Shown here one piece after another: positions 46,013-55,082 of a stretch of DNA of 64,000 nucleotides. Below the pieces are notes generated by a model, which worked only from the letters and a program-made list of their open reading frames with translations, did no database searches and was not told the origin of the DNA. A program made the translations under genes and the position numbers. Source of the DNA: Hyphomonadaceae bacterium UKL13-1 (lineage in GTDB: Bacteria; Pseudomonadota; Alphaproteobacteria; Caulobacterales; Aquidulcibacteraceae). The stretch covers positions 1,756,001-1,820,000 of the forward strand of contig CP012156.1 in NCBI GenBank assembly GCA_001602435.1, written 5' to 3'. Within the stretch, counting starts at the first letter, position 1, and each line of letters opens with the position of its first letter.

Positions 46013-47196
46013 ACTGCGTCGCCTGCGGCCACACCACTCGACCACGCCCATTGGAAATTATAGCCGCCGAGCCAGCCCGTGACATCCACCGCTTCGCCAA
46101 TAAAATAGAGGCCGGGGACGGCTTTGACTTCCATCGTCTTTTGATTGAGGGCAGCGGTATCAATCCCGCCCTTGGTGACTTCGGCCTTGGCATAGCCTTC
46201 ATCGCCGACAGGCGTCAGGTCCCAGTGGTGCAGGGTTTCAGACAGGCTGCGGAGCTGCGCATCTTTCAAGTCCGCCATTGGCCGATCTAGCCCTGCCTTC
46301 TCCGCCATGGCATGGGCCAAACGCTGGGGAAAACGTTCTGACAAGATGGTAGCCGCCTGCGCGCGCGGGCGCGCCGTCTTAGCCTCAATTAGCCACTGCT
46401 CGGCTTTGACGTCTGGCAAGAGGTCGAGATAAATGCTCTCGCCCTTATTCCAATAAGAACTAATCTGCAGAATAGCCGGGCCAGACAGGCCACGATGGGT
46501 GAAGACCATGCCTTCCCGAAAGGCGGTCTTACCTTTGGCCGCCACCCCTTCCAGCGATACCCCAGCCAATGGCCGCATCAGCTCAATATCTTTAATCCCA
46601 AATACCAAGGGCACGAGTGCGGGCTTTGGCTCAATCAAGGCGACATCAAACTGGCGCGCAACTTCATAGGCAAAGCCCGTTGCGCCCAATTTCGGGATCG
46701 ACGGGCCGCCTGTGGCGATGATGAGGCTCGGCGCTGTGGCGCGACCCACTTGGGTGGTGACGACATAAGCCTCGCCCACCCGCGCAACATCTTGAACCTG
46801 CACATCGGTCGCAATCGTCACCCCGCCCTTGGTGCATTCGGACAACAACATATCGACGATAAGGCGCGCCGCCCCTGCCCCTTCGCAGAATAATTGCCCC
46901 AAAGTCTTTTCATAGAAGGGAATGTGATAGGCCTGCACGAGGTCGATGAAATCATGCTGGGTGTAGCGAGCAAGCGCCGAACGGGCGAAATGGGGATTGG
47001 CGGAGATAAAGCGGTCGGGCTTAATCTCCATATTGGTGAAATTACACCGCCCACCGCCCGAGATCAGGATTTTGGCCCCCGCCGTATCGGTATGCTCCAA
47101 CAGCAAAACCTTGCGGCCACGTTGGCCCGCGCGTGCGGCCGCCATTAAGCCCGCCGCCCCTGCCCCAAGGATGATTACATCATAGCTGTCACTCAT
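46009..47196 (-). CDS. BaiN/HI0933-type flavoprotein
   Basis: 395 aa from ATG 47196 (an in-frame GTG at 47205 is possible). FAD Rossmann motif IILGAGAAGLMAAARAGQRG at the N-terminus, then ILISGGGRCNFTN (diagnostic of the BaiN/RdsA family), GQLFCEGAGAARLI and the C-terminal GLYFIGEAVDVTGWLGGYN. Such proteins are NAD(P)/FAD-dependent oxidoreductases whose substrate is mostly unknown. It is a single gene. Confidence 0.92.
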   Translation of the reverse strand: MSDSYDVIILGAGAAGLMAAARAGQRGRKVLLLEHTDTAGAKILISGGGRCNFTNMEIKPDRFISANPHFARSALARYTQHDFIDLVQAYHIPFYEKTLGQLFCEGAGAARLIVDMLLSECTKGGVTIATDVQVQDVARVGEAYVVTTQVGRATAPSLIIATGGPSIPKLGATGFAYEVARQFDVALIEPKPALVPLVFGIKDIELMRPLAGVSLEGVAAKGKTAFREGMVFTHRGLSGPAILQISSYWNKGESIYLDLLPDVKAEQWLIEAKTARPRAQAATILSERFPQRLAHAMAEKAGLDRPMADLKDAQLRSLSETLHHWDLTPVGDEGYAKAEVTKGGIDTAALNQKTMEVKAVPGLYFIGEAVDVTGWLGGYNFQWAWSSGVAAGDAV

Positions 47197-47297
47197 GCTG
47201 CGCACTTAAGCCGAAGTTTAATTTAGAGATAGCCAAGGAAGCAGCAGGAGGTGTAGCCTTAAGCCAACCAAATCAACAACAATCCTGGGAGCACGCG

Positions 47298-48383
47298 ATG
47301 AGATATAAGACCTTGGGCCGGACAGGCCTTGTCGTTTCCGAACTTTGCCTCGGCACCATGACCTTTGGTGGCGATGGGTTTTGGACGGTGATTGGCGGCC
47401 AAGATCAGGATCAAGCTAGCACGCTTGTGCGCCAAGCCTTTGATGCGGGCGTGAATTTCTTTGATACCGCCGATGTCTATGCCAATGGTCTGTCTGAGCA
47501 GATGTTGGGTCACGCCATTCGCGACAAGGGCTTGCGGCGCGATGAGATTGTGATTGCCACCAAAGCCCATGGTCGCGTGCAAGATCTGGTACCGCCTGAC
47601 GCCAGCCCCCATGCCCAAGCCGAGGCCACACGCCGGCAGACAGCCCGCAATATCTCGGGCCTGTCGCGAAAGCATTTGTTTGACGCGATTGACGCAAGCC
47701 TGAAGCGCTTGAACATGGATCATGTCGATCTCTACCAAATCCACGGCTATGATCCTTTGACCTCGCTGGATGAGGTGATGGATACGCTGAACGACATCGT
47801 GCGTTCGGGTCGGGTGCGCTATATCGGCCTGTGCAACCGCGCCGCGTGGGAGACCGCCAAGGCCAATGGCATTGCCGAGCGCAAGAATTTCGCCCGCTTT
47901 GAGTCGATGCAAATGTATTACACCTTGGCCGCACGCGATCTTGAGCGCGAAGTCGTGCCACTGGCGCAAAGTGAAGGCCTCGCCATTCTGCCGTGGAGCC
48001 CACTGGCGGGGGGCTTGCTATCGGGCAAGTTCAAGCGCGATCAAGCCGGCCCCAATACTGCCCGCCGCGCCAGTTTTGACTTCCCACCAGTGAATAAAGG
48101 CCGCGTGTTTGATTGCGTCGAAGCGATGGAACCGATCGCCGCCGCCCATGGCGTCAGCGTCGCGCAAATTGCCTTGGCGTGGCTGTTACACCGCCCGTGG
48201 GTGACGAGCGTCATCATCGGGGCCAAGACCGAAGATCAATTGACCGACAATCTCAAAGCCGTGGATGTCAAACTGACCGCCGATGATCTCGCCGCTTTGG
48301 ACAAGGTTTCCGCGCTGCCGTCCGAATATCCCGGCTGGATGTTCCAAACCCAAGGCCGCGACCGCGCGGGTTCGGTAGGGTGA
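47298..48383 (+). CDS. Aldo/keto reductase
   Basis: 361 aa, TIM-barrel oxidoreductase using NADPH. MRYKTLGRTGLVVSELCLGT is the family opening. The catalytic tetrad is Asp and Tyr in FFDTADVYANGLSE, Lys in IATKAHG and His in YQIHGYDPL. GGAG lies before ATG 47298. It resembles the YajO/Tas-type branch. Substrate unknown. It converges on the DUF1566 gene. Confidence 0.93.
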   Translation: MRYKTLGRTGLVVSELCLGTMTFGGDGFWTVIGGQDQDQASTLVRQAFDAGVNFFDTADVYANGLSEQMLGHAIRDKGLRRDEIVIATKAHGRVQDLVPPDASPHAQAEATRRQTARNISGLSRKHLFDAIDASLKRLNMDHVDLYQIHGYDPLTSLDEVMDTLNDIVRSGRVRYIGLCNRAAWETAKANGIAERKNFARFESMQMYYTLAARDLEREVVPLAQSEGLAILPWSPLAGGLLSGKFKRDQAGPNTARRASFDFPPVNKGRVFDCVEAMEPIAAAHGVSVAQIALAWLLHRPWVTSVIIGAKTEDQLTDNLKAVDVKLTADDLAALDKVSALPSEYPGWMFQTQGRDRAGSVG

Positions 48384-48387
48384 GGGA

Positions 48388-49623
48388 TCAGCGCAGATCG
48401 CGAACACACAGCACATAATTGTGGCCGCGGACATCATCGCCTTGCGGGCCAAAGCCATTTGGAAATTCACCCGGCGATGCCGTCTTTGGGTCACTGCGCA
48501 TGGCCCCCGCACCATGCACATCCAACCAGCGCCTTTGGCCTGACCCGGGGGGGACTTCCATCTTGCCTTGCGCCTGGCCAATAGCCGCATAGACAGCCAA
48601 CTCACCGATCTGACTAAACGCACGGTCGTGCTCTCGTGCGGGAGGTGGCCCTTCCAAATGGGTGGTGGATGACCACAAATAGGCTTTCTGCGCGCTCAAA
48701 CGAAACAGCGGATCGATGGCAGGGATACGGCTATAATCGACGATGGCATGCAATTCCTTGGCATGCGGCAGTCGCCAATCTGAAAAACCGCTGAGGGTCA
48801 GTCCACTGCAATAGGAGAGCGCATCGGCCCACGACCGTGCTATGGCATCATCGGCGCGCTGCCACATCAAGCCAGTCGCGCGATCTTCAACCACATCTGT
48901 GTGCGCCTCAAACAGATTTTGGCCATAGGGCTTGCCGCGTACCAAGCGGACAGCCAAACGATTAGGCGTCTGCATGCGATTGGCTGGGTCCATAACGGGA
49001 TAGCCTTTGATCCGACCATCGGCGAAATTGACGCCGAACACCGTATCATCCCGACCCATCGTCTTGCCTATATAAAAGGTGGCACTCCATTCCTGCACAT
49101 CGATCGGCCGTCGGCCATGCGCTGCATCGCCGAGGCCTGTGCCGTTCGCATAAGCAAAGTCAAAGACTTTGGTGTCAATATAGGGGCGCGATGATGCCGG
49201 ATCGCCCGTATAGCCGCCCCGGTAATCCATGAGGGAATAAAGTTCTCGGATTGTGGGGACACGCCAATCATCATGCCCACCCAAACGGCTGGCACGGGCG
49301 TAGGCAGCCATGTCATCGTAGGTCATAGGCTGGCTGGGTGCTTTGGCCCATATGAGACCCGTGACCTCATCCAACACCGTGCCATTGCCCTGATCGCGAT
49401 AGGAAGGCGGATTACCGGGGTGCTGCGCATTCTGCCCCGAAAGGGGTGCGCCTGACGCAGGACAAGCCATGGCAGGTCCGGTCACACTGTAACAGTGATC
49501 TTGGCCTGTGCCGACAATCGGATAGGCCGCGTCGGCTCGTGGCCCCGCACCCCATGCCTTGGTCTGCAAGAGGAGTGCGCTCATCAGGGCCAACGCTGCC
49601 CGAGCCACTTTCGATGCTCTCAC
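48388..49623 (-). CDS. Exported DUF1566 (Lcl C-terminal) domain protein
   Basis: 411 aa with a signal peptide ending near AWGAG. Two DUF1566-like repeats are visible: VLDEVTGLIWAKAPSQ with LGGHDDWRVPTIRELYSLMD, and DRATGLMWQRADDAI with GFSDWRLPHAKELHAIVD. This domain occurs in surface or periplasmic proteins of unknown role. The ATG (49623) overlaps the stop of the MarR regulator (ATGA), so the two form an operon and the regulator probably controls this gene. Confidence 0.83.
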   Translation of the reverse strand: MRASKVARAALALMSALLLQTKAWGAGPRADAAYPIVGTGQDHCYSVTGPAMACPASGAPLSGQNAQHPGNPPSYRDQGNGTVLDEVTGLIWAKAPSQPMTYDDMAAYARASRLGGHDDWRVPTIRELYSLMDYRGGYTGDPASSRPYIDTKVFDFAYANGTGLGDAAHGRRPIDVQEWSATFYIGKTMGRDDTVFGVNFADGRIKGYPVMDPANRMQTPNRLAVRLVRGKPYGQNLFEAHTDVVEDRATGLMWQRADDAIARSWADALSYCSGLTLSGFSDWRLPHAKELHAIVDYSRIPAIDPLFRLSAQKAYLWSSTTHLEGPPPAREHDRAFSQIGELAVYAAIGQAQGKMEVPPGSGQRRWLDVHGAGAMRSDPKTASPGEFPNGFGPQGDDVRGHNYVLCVRDLR

Positions 49624-50063
49624 CGGTCTTCTCCTTCACATCTATGGGGCGGCTTTCCGCCCAAGGCAGCGCGCAAGTGAAGCGCTGCGCGACTAAAGGC
49701 TTCCGCCTCTGTATCACCGAAACAGTGGCGGAGGTGATGATCAACCGATAACCAAGCCCGCTCAATATCAGACAAAAGCGCCCGACCTGCGTCGGTCAAG
49801 GCGATGGCGGTCTGCTTATTGCCAGCCTGACTGTGTCGGTCGACCAGCCCCTCATGCTCCAACCGCGTCAGCATCACCGTCATGGTCGGCGGAGCCAAAT
49901 CAAAGGCTTGGGCGAGTTGCGACTGCTTGATCGGCCCAAGCTCTGCAATCGCCATCAGCATGCGGGCTTGACGCGGTTGCAGCCCAGTCGCGGCCAAAGC
50001 GTCCCGTAGACGCGCTTCGATCAAATGCGCGGCATGAAGGATCGGATGGAACAAAGCTCTCAT
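49620..50063 (-). CDS. MarR family transcriptional regulator
   Basis: 147 aa winged-helix regulator. The DNA-binding region is LGPIKQSQLAQAFDLAPPTM, followed by the wing with EHEGLVDRHSQAGNKQ and ALTDAGRALL. N- and C-terminal helices give the usual dimerisation region. It is coupled to the DUF1566 gene and divergent from the Hsp70-like gene; a near-palindrome lies just upstream of its start. Confidence 0.92.
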   Translation of the reverse strand: MRALFHPILHAAHLIEARLRDALAATGLQPRQARMLMAIAELGPIKQSQLAQAFDLAPPTMTVMLTRLEHEGLVDRHSQAGNKQTAIALTDAGRALLSDIERAWLSVDHHLRHCFGDTEAEAFSRAALHLRAALGGKPPHRCEGEDR

Positions 50064-50073
50064 GGACGCAAAC

Positions 50074-50089
50074 TATTAGATAGCTAACT
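50074..50089. promoter_or_regulatory. MarR-type operator candidate
   Basis: TTAGATAGCTAA (50076-50087) is a near-perfect dyad (5 of 6 positions) within TATTAGATAGCTAACT. It lies 12 nt upstream of the MarR start codon, a typical place for autoregulation, and about 90 nt from the divergent Hsp70-like gene. Confidence 0.45.
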
Positions 50090-50179
50090 TTTGGTCAAGT
50101 CTCGAATGGTCAACATTTGGGGCCAAGGACCACCCAGCCCTAGACAACGCCTAGCCAGACCGTTAAGCCCTGCGCCCCC

Positions 50180-51469
50180 ATGGCCCATACACCCACCCTT
50201 GGTCTCGATTTCGGGACGACCAATAGCGTTGCGACCTTGCCTGATGGGCAAGGCCAAAGCCGTGCGATTCATTTCGCGCATGACAATGACTTGGTTCAAG
50301 CCTGTCGATCGGTCTTGTGCTTTTGGCATGAGGAAGATGACCATCGCGCTAAGGCGATGATGGAGGTCGGCCCTTGGGCGATTGACCGGTTTTTGGAACT
50401 GGGCGGGGATTGCCGTTTTATCCAATCTTTCAAGACCTTTGCCGCAAGTCCTTTATTCACCAGCACCGTCATCCAAAATAAGGCTTGGAAGTTTGAAGAC
50501 TTGCTGGCCGCCTTTTTGCGCCGATTGAGTGAGCGCGCCAATCAACCCTTCCCCAAGCGCGTTCTGGTTGGCCGCCCCGTGCGCTTTGCCGGCAGAGGCT
50601 CGGACGAAGAACTTGCGCGCACGCGCTATCAAGCCGCGCTGACCAAAGCAGGCTTTGAAGATATCGCCCATGTCTATGAACCCGTGGCGGCGGCCTTCTT
50701 CTTCGCCCAGCGCCTGACGCAAGATGCGACCATCTTGGTGGCCGACTTTGGCGGCGGTACCAGCGACTTTTCCATCATCCGCTTCCGGCGCGGAGAGAAG
50801 ACGCGCTCTGCCGAAGCATTAGCCCATCGCGGCGTGGGCATTGCGGGCGATAGTTTCGACCAGCGCATCATTGACCATTTGGTCTCGCCGCTCTTTGGCA
50901 AAGGCTCCCACTATGCCAGCGATGGCAAAGTCTTGCCGGTGCCACTGGCCTATTATGGGCGGTTTTCGCAGTGGAACCAATTGTCGATCATGCGCCATAC
51001 GCGCGATTATCAGGACTTACAAAAGCTCGCCAAACAGGCCCTGCAGCCGGAAAAAATCCAAGCCTTTCTGGACTTCCTCGATGCGGAGGCCAGCTATCAC
51101 CTGTATCGATCCATCGCGGCGGTCAAAACCACTTTGAGCCAAGCTGAAGAAACAACGTTCCGCCTATCCTTTGGCGGACAGGACATGGTCAAATCCTTGA
51201 CGCGGGCGGACTTTGAAACTTGGATCGGCGAAGACTTGGCCCAGATCGACACCTGCGTGACCGACGCGCTTGTCGCTGCCGGCCTCGATGAAGGCGGCAT
51301 TGATCGGGTATTTTTGACGGGCGGCTCCAGCTTTGTGCCCGCCGTCAAAGCCCAGTTTGAGACCCGCTTTGGTGCTCAAAAGGTGGAGACAGGCGACCAA
51401 TTCGTCTCAATCGCCCACGGCCTGTCTCTGATCGCCCAAGAAGACGACCCAAGCCCTTGGTTGGCTTGA
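50180..51469 (+). CDS. yegD: Hsp70 family protein (YegD-like)
   Basis: 429 aa actin-like ATPase without the substrate-binding and lid domains of DnaK. Phosphate 1 motif GLDFGTTNSVATL, connect/phosphate 2 ILVADFGGGTSDFS and adenosine motif VFLTGGSSFVPAVK are intact. This matches the YegD group, whose role is unknown. It is monocistronic and convergent with pccA. Confidence 0.9.
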   Translation: MAHTPTLGLDFGTTNSVATLPDGQGQSRAIHFAHDNDLVQACRSVLCFWHEEDDHRAKAMMEVGPWAIDRFLELGGDCRFIQSFKTFAASPLFTSTVIQNKAWKFEDLLAAFLRRLSERANQPFPKRVLVGRPVRFAGRGSDEELARTRYQAALTKAGFEDIAHVYEPVAAAFFFAQRLTQDATILVADFGGGTSDFSIIRFRRGEKTRSAEALAHRGVGIAGDSFDQRIIDHLVSPLFGKGSHYASDGKVLPVPLAYYGRFSQWNQLSIMRHTRDYQDLQKLAKQALQPEKIQAFLDFLDAEASYHLYRSIAAVKTTLSQAEETTFRLSFGGQDMVKSLTRADFETWIGEDLAQIDTCVTDALVAAGLDEGGIDRVFLTGGSSFVPAVKAQFETRFGAQKVETGDQFVSIAHGLSLIAQEDDPSPWLA

Positions 51470-51479
51470 GGGGTCTTGT

Positions 51480-53498
51480 TTAGCCCAATTCCACCATGAT
51501 TTCGTCGGCGGCGACCGCCGCCCCTGCCCCCACATGGACCTTCGTCACTTTGCCATCGCGCTCGGCCCGAATGATGTTTTGCATCTTCATGGCTTCAACA
51601 ATCGCAATGGCTTCGCCCGACTTAATCTCTTGACCTTCCACCACTTCGATGGAGACCACGAGGCCGGGCATGGGCGAGATGATCATGCGCGAGGTATCGG
51701 CTGCGACCTTTTCAGGCAATTTGGCGTGGAGTTCAGCGTCACGCGGCGTGGCGACGATGACCACGGCTTTGGCACCGCGATATTGGAACTCATAGCCTTG
51801 CGTGCGGTCTCTGAACTTAACGGCAAAGCCCTCATTCGCAAACACGCCAGCCGCATGGGCGACGCCGGTGATCAAGCGGTCACCGGGCTTAAAGCCACTG
51901 GTGATGTCGATCGTGTCGCCACTCTCAAAGCGGATATGCGCGCCACCGTCGGTGATCTCGACATGGAGGGGGTGATACGTGCCCTCGATGCGGACAACCC
52001 AGTCTGAGCGGATCGGCTTATGTGGTGTCATGCGGCCGCTGATTTGCGCGTCACGTTCCAGCTTGCGCATATGAACCAAAGCGCCAACACCTGCCATCAA
52101 GCGCAAAATCTTGTCGGTTAAGGGCGCGCCCTTAAAGCCTTCGGGGAATTCGTCTTTGATATAGGCGGTGGTGATATCGCCAGAGCGGAAGCGCGCTTCT
52201 TCCATCACGGCAGCCAAGAACGGGATATTGTCTTGAATGCCTTCAATGGCAAAGGTGTCCAGAGCCGCAGCTTGGGCATCAATCGCGGCCAAGCGGGTCG
52301 GTGCCCAAGTCACGAGCTTGGAGATCATCGGGTCATAGAACATCGAGATCTCGTCACCCTCGCGCACCCCTGCATCATTGCGCACTTTATGGCTGCCAAA
52401 GTCGCCTTCGACGGGCGGGAGATAGCGCTTCAGGCGGCCGATGGAGGGCAAGAAGTTCCGATATGGGTCTTCGGCATAAATCCGGCTCTCAATCGCCCAG
52501 CCATTAATCGACAGGTCTGATTGCTGGAAGGACAAAGCCTCGCCCGAGGCCACGCGCAACATTTGTTCGACCAAGTCGAGGCCTGTGATGGCTTCTGAAA
52601 CCGGGTGTTCCACCTGCAGGCGTGTATTCATTTCAAGGAAGTAGAAGCTCTTATCCTTGCCAGAGGCCACAAATTCCACCGTGCCAGCACTATCATAGCC
52701 CACAGCTTTTGAGAGCGCGACGGCTTGTGCACCCATGGCTGCTCGGGTTGCTTCGTCCAAGAGTGGGCTTGGCGCCTCTTCGATGACTTTTTGGTTGCGG
52801 CGCTGGATAGAGCACTCGCGCTCAAACAAATGCACGACATTGCCATGCTTGTCGCCCAGCACTTGAATTTCGATATGGCGCGGGGCCAGAATGAACTTCT
52901 CGATAAAGATGCGGTCATCGCCAAAGGCGTTTTTGGCTTCGGCGCGCACGGCGGGGAAGCCTTCTTCAACATCCTTGCGGTCATAGGCAACGCGGATACC
53001 CTTGCCACCACCGCCAGCCGACGCCTTGATCATCACAGGATAGCCAATCTCTTCCGAGATGGTGACCGCATGCGCGGTATCGGCAATCTCGCCAATATGG
53101 CCGGGCACGCAGGAAACGCCTGCTGCAGCTGCCGTCTTCTTACTTTCAATCTTGTCGCCCATGGCGTGGATGGCGTGTGGGTTCGGGCCGATGAAAACGA
53201 TCCCCTCATCCGCACAGCGTTGGGCAAACTCTACCTTTTCCGACAAGAAGCCAAAGCCTGGGTGGACGGCCTGTGCGCCAGTTTCTTTGACGGCGGCAAT
53301 AATCTTATCGATGACCAGATAGGATTCAGAGGCTGGCGCAGGGCCGATAAAGACCTTTTCGTCAGCCATCTCAACGGCCATGGAATCGCGGTCGGCTTCA
53401 GAAAACACGATGACGGTTTTCACGCCCATACGCCGACAGGTCTTGATGATGCGGACGGCGACTTCGCCGCGATTGGCAATCAGAATCTTATCAAACAT
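51480..53498 (-). CDS. pccA: Propionyl-CoA carboxylase alpha subunit (biotin carboxylase/carrier)
   Basis: 672 aa. Biotin carboxylase (about 1-450): ATP-binding KASAGGGGKGIRVAYD, ERECSIQRRNQKVIEE and FLEMNTRLQVEHPVSE. A BT-like linker domain follows (about 470-590), and the C-terminal biotinyl domain carries the modified Lys638 in VEAMKMQN. Domain order and length fit PccA better than a methylcrotonyl-CoA enzyme. The beta subunit pccB is not in the window next to it. It works in propionyl-CoA to methylmalonyl-CoA conversion; with cobS nearby in the window, a B12-dependent mutase step is plausible. Confidence 0.95.
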   Translation of the reverse strand: MFDKILIANRGEVAVRIIKTCRRMGVKTVIVFSEADRDSMAVEMADEKVFIGPAPASESYLVIDKIIAAVKETGAQAVHPGFGFLSEKVEFAQRCADEGIVFIGPNPHAIHAMGDKIESKKTAAAAGVSCVPGHIGEIADTAHAVTISEEIGYPVMIKASAGGGGKGIRVAYDRKDVEEGFPAVRAEAKNAFGDDRIFIEKFILAPRHIEIQVLGDKHGNVVHLFERECSIQRRNQKVIEEAPSPLLDEATRAAMGAQAVALSKAVGYDSAGTVEFVASGKDKSFYFLEMNTRLQVEHPVSEAITGLDLVEQMLRVASGEALSFQQSDLSINGWAIESRIYAEDPYRNFLPSIGRLKRYLPPVEGDFGSHKVRNDAGVREGDEISMFYDPMISKLVTWAPTRLAAIDAQAAALDTFAIEGIQDNIPFLAAVMEEARFRSGDITTAYIKDEFPEGFKGAPLTDKILRLMAGVGALVHMRKLERDAQISGRMTPHKPIRSDWVVRIEGTYHPLHVEITDGGAHIRFESGDTIDITSGFKPGDRLITGVAHAAGVFANEGFAVKFRDRTQGYEFQYRGAKAVVIVATPRDAELHAKLPEKVAADTSRMIISPMPGLVVSIEVVEGQEIKSGEAIAIVEAMKMQNIIRAERDGKVTKVHVGAGAAVAADEIMVELG

Positions 53499-53622
53499 GT
53501 TGGTCCGTGTGCCCCTAGAGCTGTCAGTCGTATTGCCGACCTTATTATGTCGGGAACTGGTTAGAGGGCAATTGCGCGCGATGCAACTTTGCAGGGTCTG
53601 GCGAGGTGCAAGAAATCGAAAA

Positions 53623-53667
53623 TGTCAGCTTGACCTGACATTTTGTCGATGTTAGGTATACCTGACA
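53623..53667. promoter_or_regulatory. Double operator upstream of the membrane protein/XRE operon
   Basis: Two dyads share TGT(C/T)AG-N6-CTGACA: 53623-53640 and 53650-53667, centres 27 bp apart. The second contains the perfect palindrome AGGTATACCT. A -35-like TTGACC (53630-53635) lies inside the first. The small XRE protein encoded two genes on is the natural binding protein. Confidence 0.65.
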
Positions 53668-53684
53668 TTCAGGAGGCGCACGCC

Positions 53685-54074
53685 ATGGAACAAACACCTC
53701 AAGCCAAGACCTATATCTTCCGGACCATGCTGTTCATGGCCGTCTATGTGCTGATTAATGCCGGCGCGATTGCCGGTCTCATGGATGGCTTGGCCACCCC
53801 TGCCCGTTGGGTTTTGGCCGCTTTGGTCAGCCTGCCGATTGCCGGCCAAATTTGGGCGACGTTGGTGATGATCCGCGACAGTGACGAGTTTATCGGAGCC
53901 TTTTTGGCGCGCCAATTCATTTTGGCTTCGGGTGTCGCCATGGCCCTCTTCTCCGCTTGGGGCTTTGCCGAGAGCTATGCCGGGGCCAGCCATGTGCCGG
54001 GCTGGATGATTTATCCCTTATTCTGGGCTTGCTTTGCCCTTGTGGCCCCCTTTGCACGCAAGGTTACAAAATGA
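53685..54074 (+). CDS. Four-helix membrane protein paired with an XRE regulator
   Basis: 129 aa from ATG 53685 with AGGAGG upstream; the frame extends to 53643 but would start inside the operators. Four hydrophobic helices (about 10-30, 38-60, 75-92 and 100-120). Its stop overlaps the regulator start (ATGA). Membrane proteins of this kind paired with a short HTH protein are common, but their role is unknown. Confidence 0.72.
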   Translation: MEQTPQAKTYIFRTMLFMAVYVLINAGAIAGLMDGLATPARWVLAALVSLPIAGQIWATLVMIRDSDEFIGAFLARQFILASGVAMALFSAWGFAESYAGASHVPGWMIYPLFWACFALVAPFARKVTK

Positions 54075-54274
54075 TCAATAACGTCCGCGCCTTACGAAGT
54101 GCCAAGAGCCTGACCCAAGCCGATCTGGGTCAGGCTTTAGGGGTCTCGCGGCAGGCTATCATCGCGATTGAGGCCGACCAGCACGACCCGTCGCTGGATT
54201 TGGCGTTTAAAATGGCAGCGCTCTTTGAGACTGAAGTTGAGGCGATCTTCGTGAACCCGCATCGGCGCGCCTGA
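54071..54274 (+). CDS. Small XRE family transcriptional regulator
   Basis: 67 aa, essentially one Cro/C1-type helix-turn-helix: LTQADLGQALGVSRQAIIAIE, followed by DPSLDLAFKMAALFETEVE. It resembles YozG-type short regulators. The ATG (54071) overlaps the stop of the membrane protein gene. It likely represses its own operon through the double operator at 53623-53667. Confidence 0.92.
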   Translation: MINNVRALRSAKSLTQADLGQALGVSRQAIIAIEADQHDPSLDLAFKMAALFETEVEAIFVNPHRRA

Positions 54275-54285
54275 TCGCCTAACGG

Positions 54286-54765
54286 TCACTCCACCTTATG
54301 GTCGAGCCATTCATGCTCTAGGGCGCGCAGGCGACCGATCACCGTGATCAGAAATGCGGTCGACCAGCCGAGCAGGATCACACCATTGGCCGCCTCAATC
54401 GCGCCTACCAAGCGCCAATCCCGCGGCAGGATCACATCGCCATAGCCGAGCGACACGAAGGTCACGGTTGAGAAATAAAGCGCGGTCTCAAAGTCATGAA
54501 AGGCGTGCAAGCCAAAGTGATAGACGACGGCATAGAGCCAAATCTCAATCGTATGCACGGCGAACAAGCCAAACACGACAAACAAGATCGCCAAGACCCG
54601 CAGCGAAAAATGCGGTGCACGCGCATCCGCCAAGGGCTGTCTCTGTCGGATCATCGCCATCAAAGCGGCGAGACCGACGAAGTGAATCGTCACCGTTGCG
54701 GCCACCATGACGGACGAAATCGCCAGTGTGTCCCAAATGTCTGTTACAAAATTGAGCACACCCAA
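54286..54765 (-). CDS. Two-pore-helix potassium channel family protein
   Basis: 159 aa with three to four membrane helices. The selectivity filter region TVTFVSLGYGDVILPRDW matches Ion_trans_2 K+ channels (TxxSLGYGD rather than TVGYGD). No RCK or ligand-binding domain follows. It would form a tetrameric K+ pore in the inner membrane. It converges on the XRE gene. Confidence 0.9.
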   Translation of the reverse strand: MGVLNFVTDIWDTLAISSVMVAATVTIHFVGLAALMAMIRQRQPLADARAPHFSLRVLAILFVVFGLFAVHTIEIWLYAVVYHFGLHAFHDFETALYFSTVTFVSLGYGDVILPRDWRLVGAIEAANGVILLGWSTAFLITVIGRLRALEHEWLDHKVE

Positions 54766-55082
54766 GTTCAGCTCTCCATCTGGTACAAGGCAACCAGTCT
54801 GACATTCATAGGATGTTGCGATGCCGCCGTCACGTCTTTGTCGCGCGACGTTCGGTCACAGTTGGGGCGGGGGAATCAAATAGGACCAAAAGCAGAGCAC
54901 CCCTCTCCCATTGGGAGAGGGGGCGGGGGTGAGGGCTTTCACTCACAGCATCGGCTTGTGGATTGCCGGGTTTTTCATCTTGCCAGAGCCAAAGCGCCTT
55001 TGCGTTCAGTCCCCCTCACCCCCGCCCCCTCTCCCCCATTTGGGGGCGAGGGGAGACCGCAGAGTCCAAGGCAACAGCCCAC
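54766..55082. other. Intergenic region with an inverted pair of GC-rich palindromic repeats
   Basis: About 320 bp without a convincing gene; long open frames on the plus strand run through the repeats and have no recognisable features. The repeats are listed separately. Confidence 0.6.
54900..55055. repeat. BIME-like inverted pair of extragenic repeats
   Basis: A 23-bp core is present at 54913-54935 (GGGAGAGGGGGC, then GGGGGTGAGGG) and inverted at 55013-55035. Each copy is next to its own small hairpin (CCCCTCTCCC-ATT-GGGAGAGGGG on the left; CTCCCCC-ATTT-GGGGGCGAG on the right). This style of repeat is common between genes of many proteobacteria. Confidence 0.8.
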
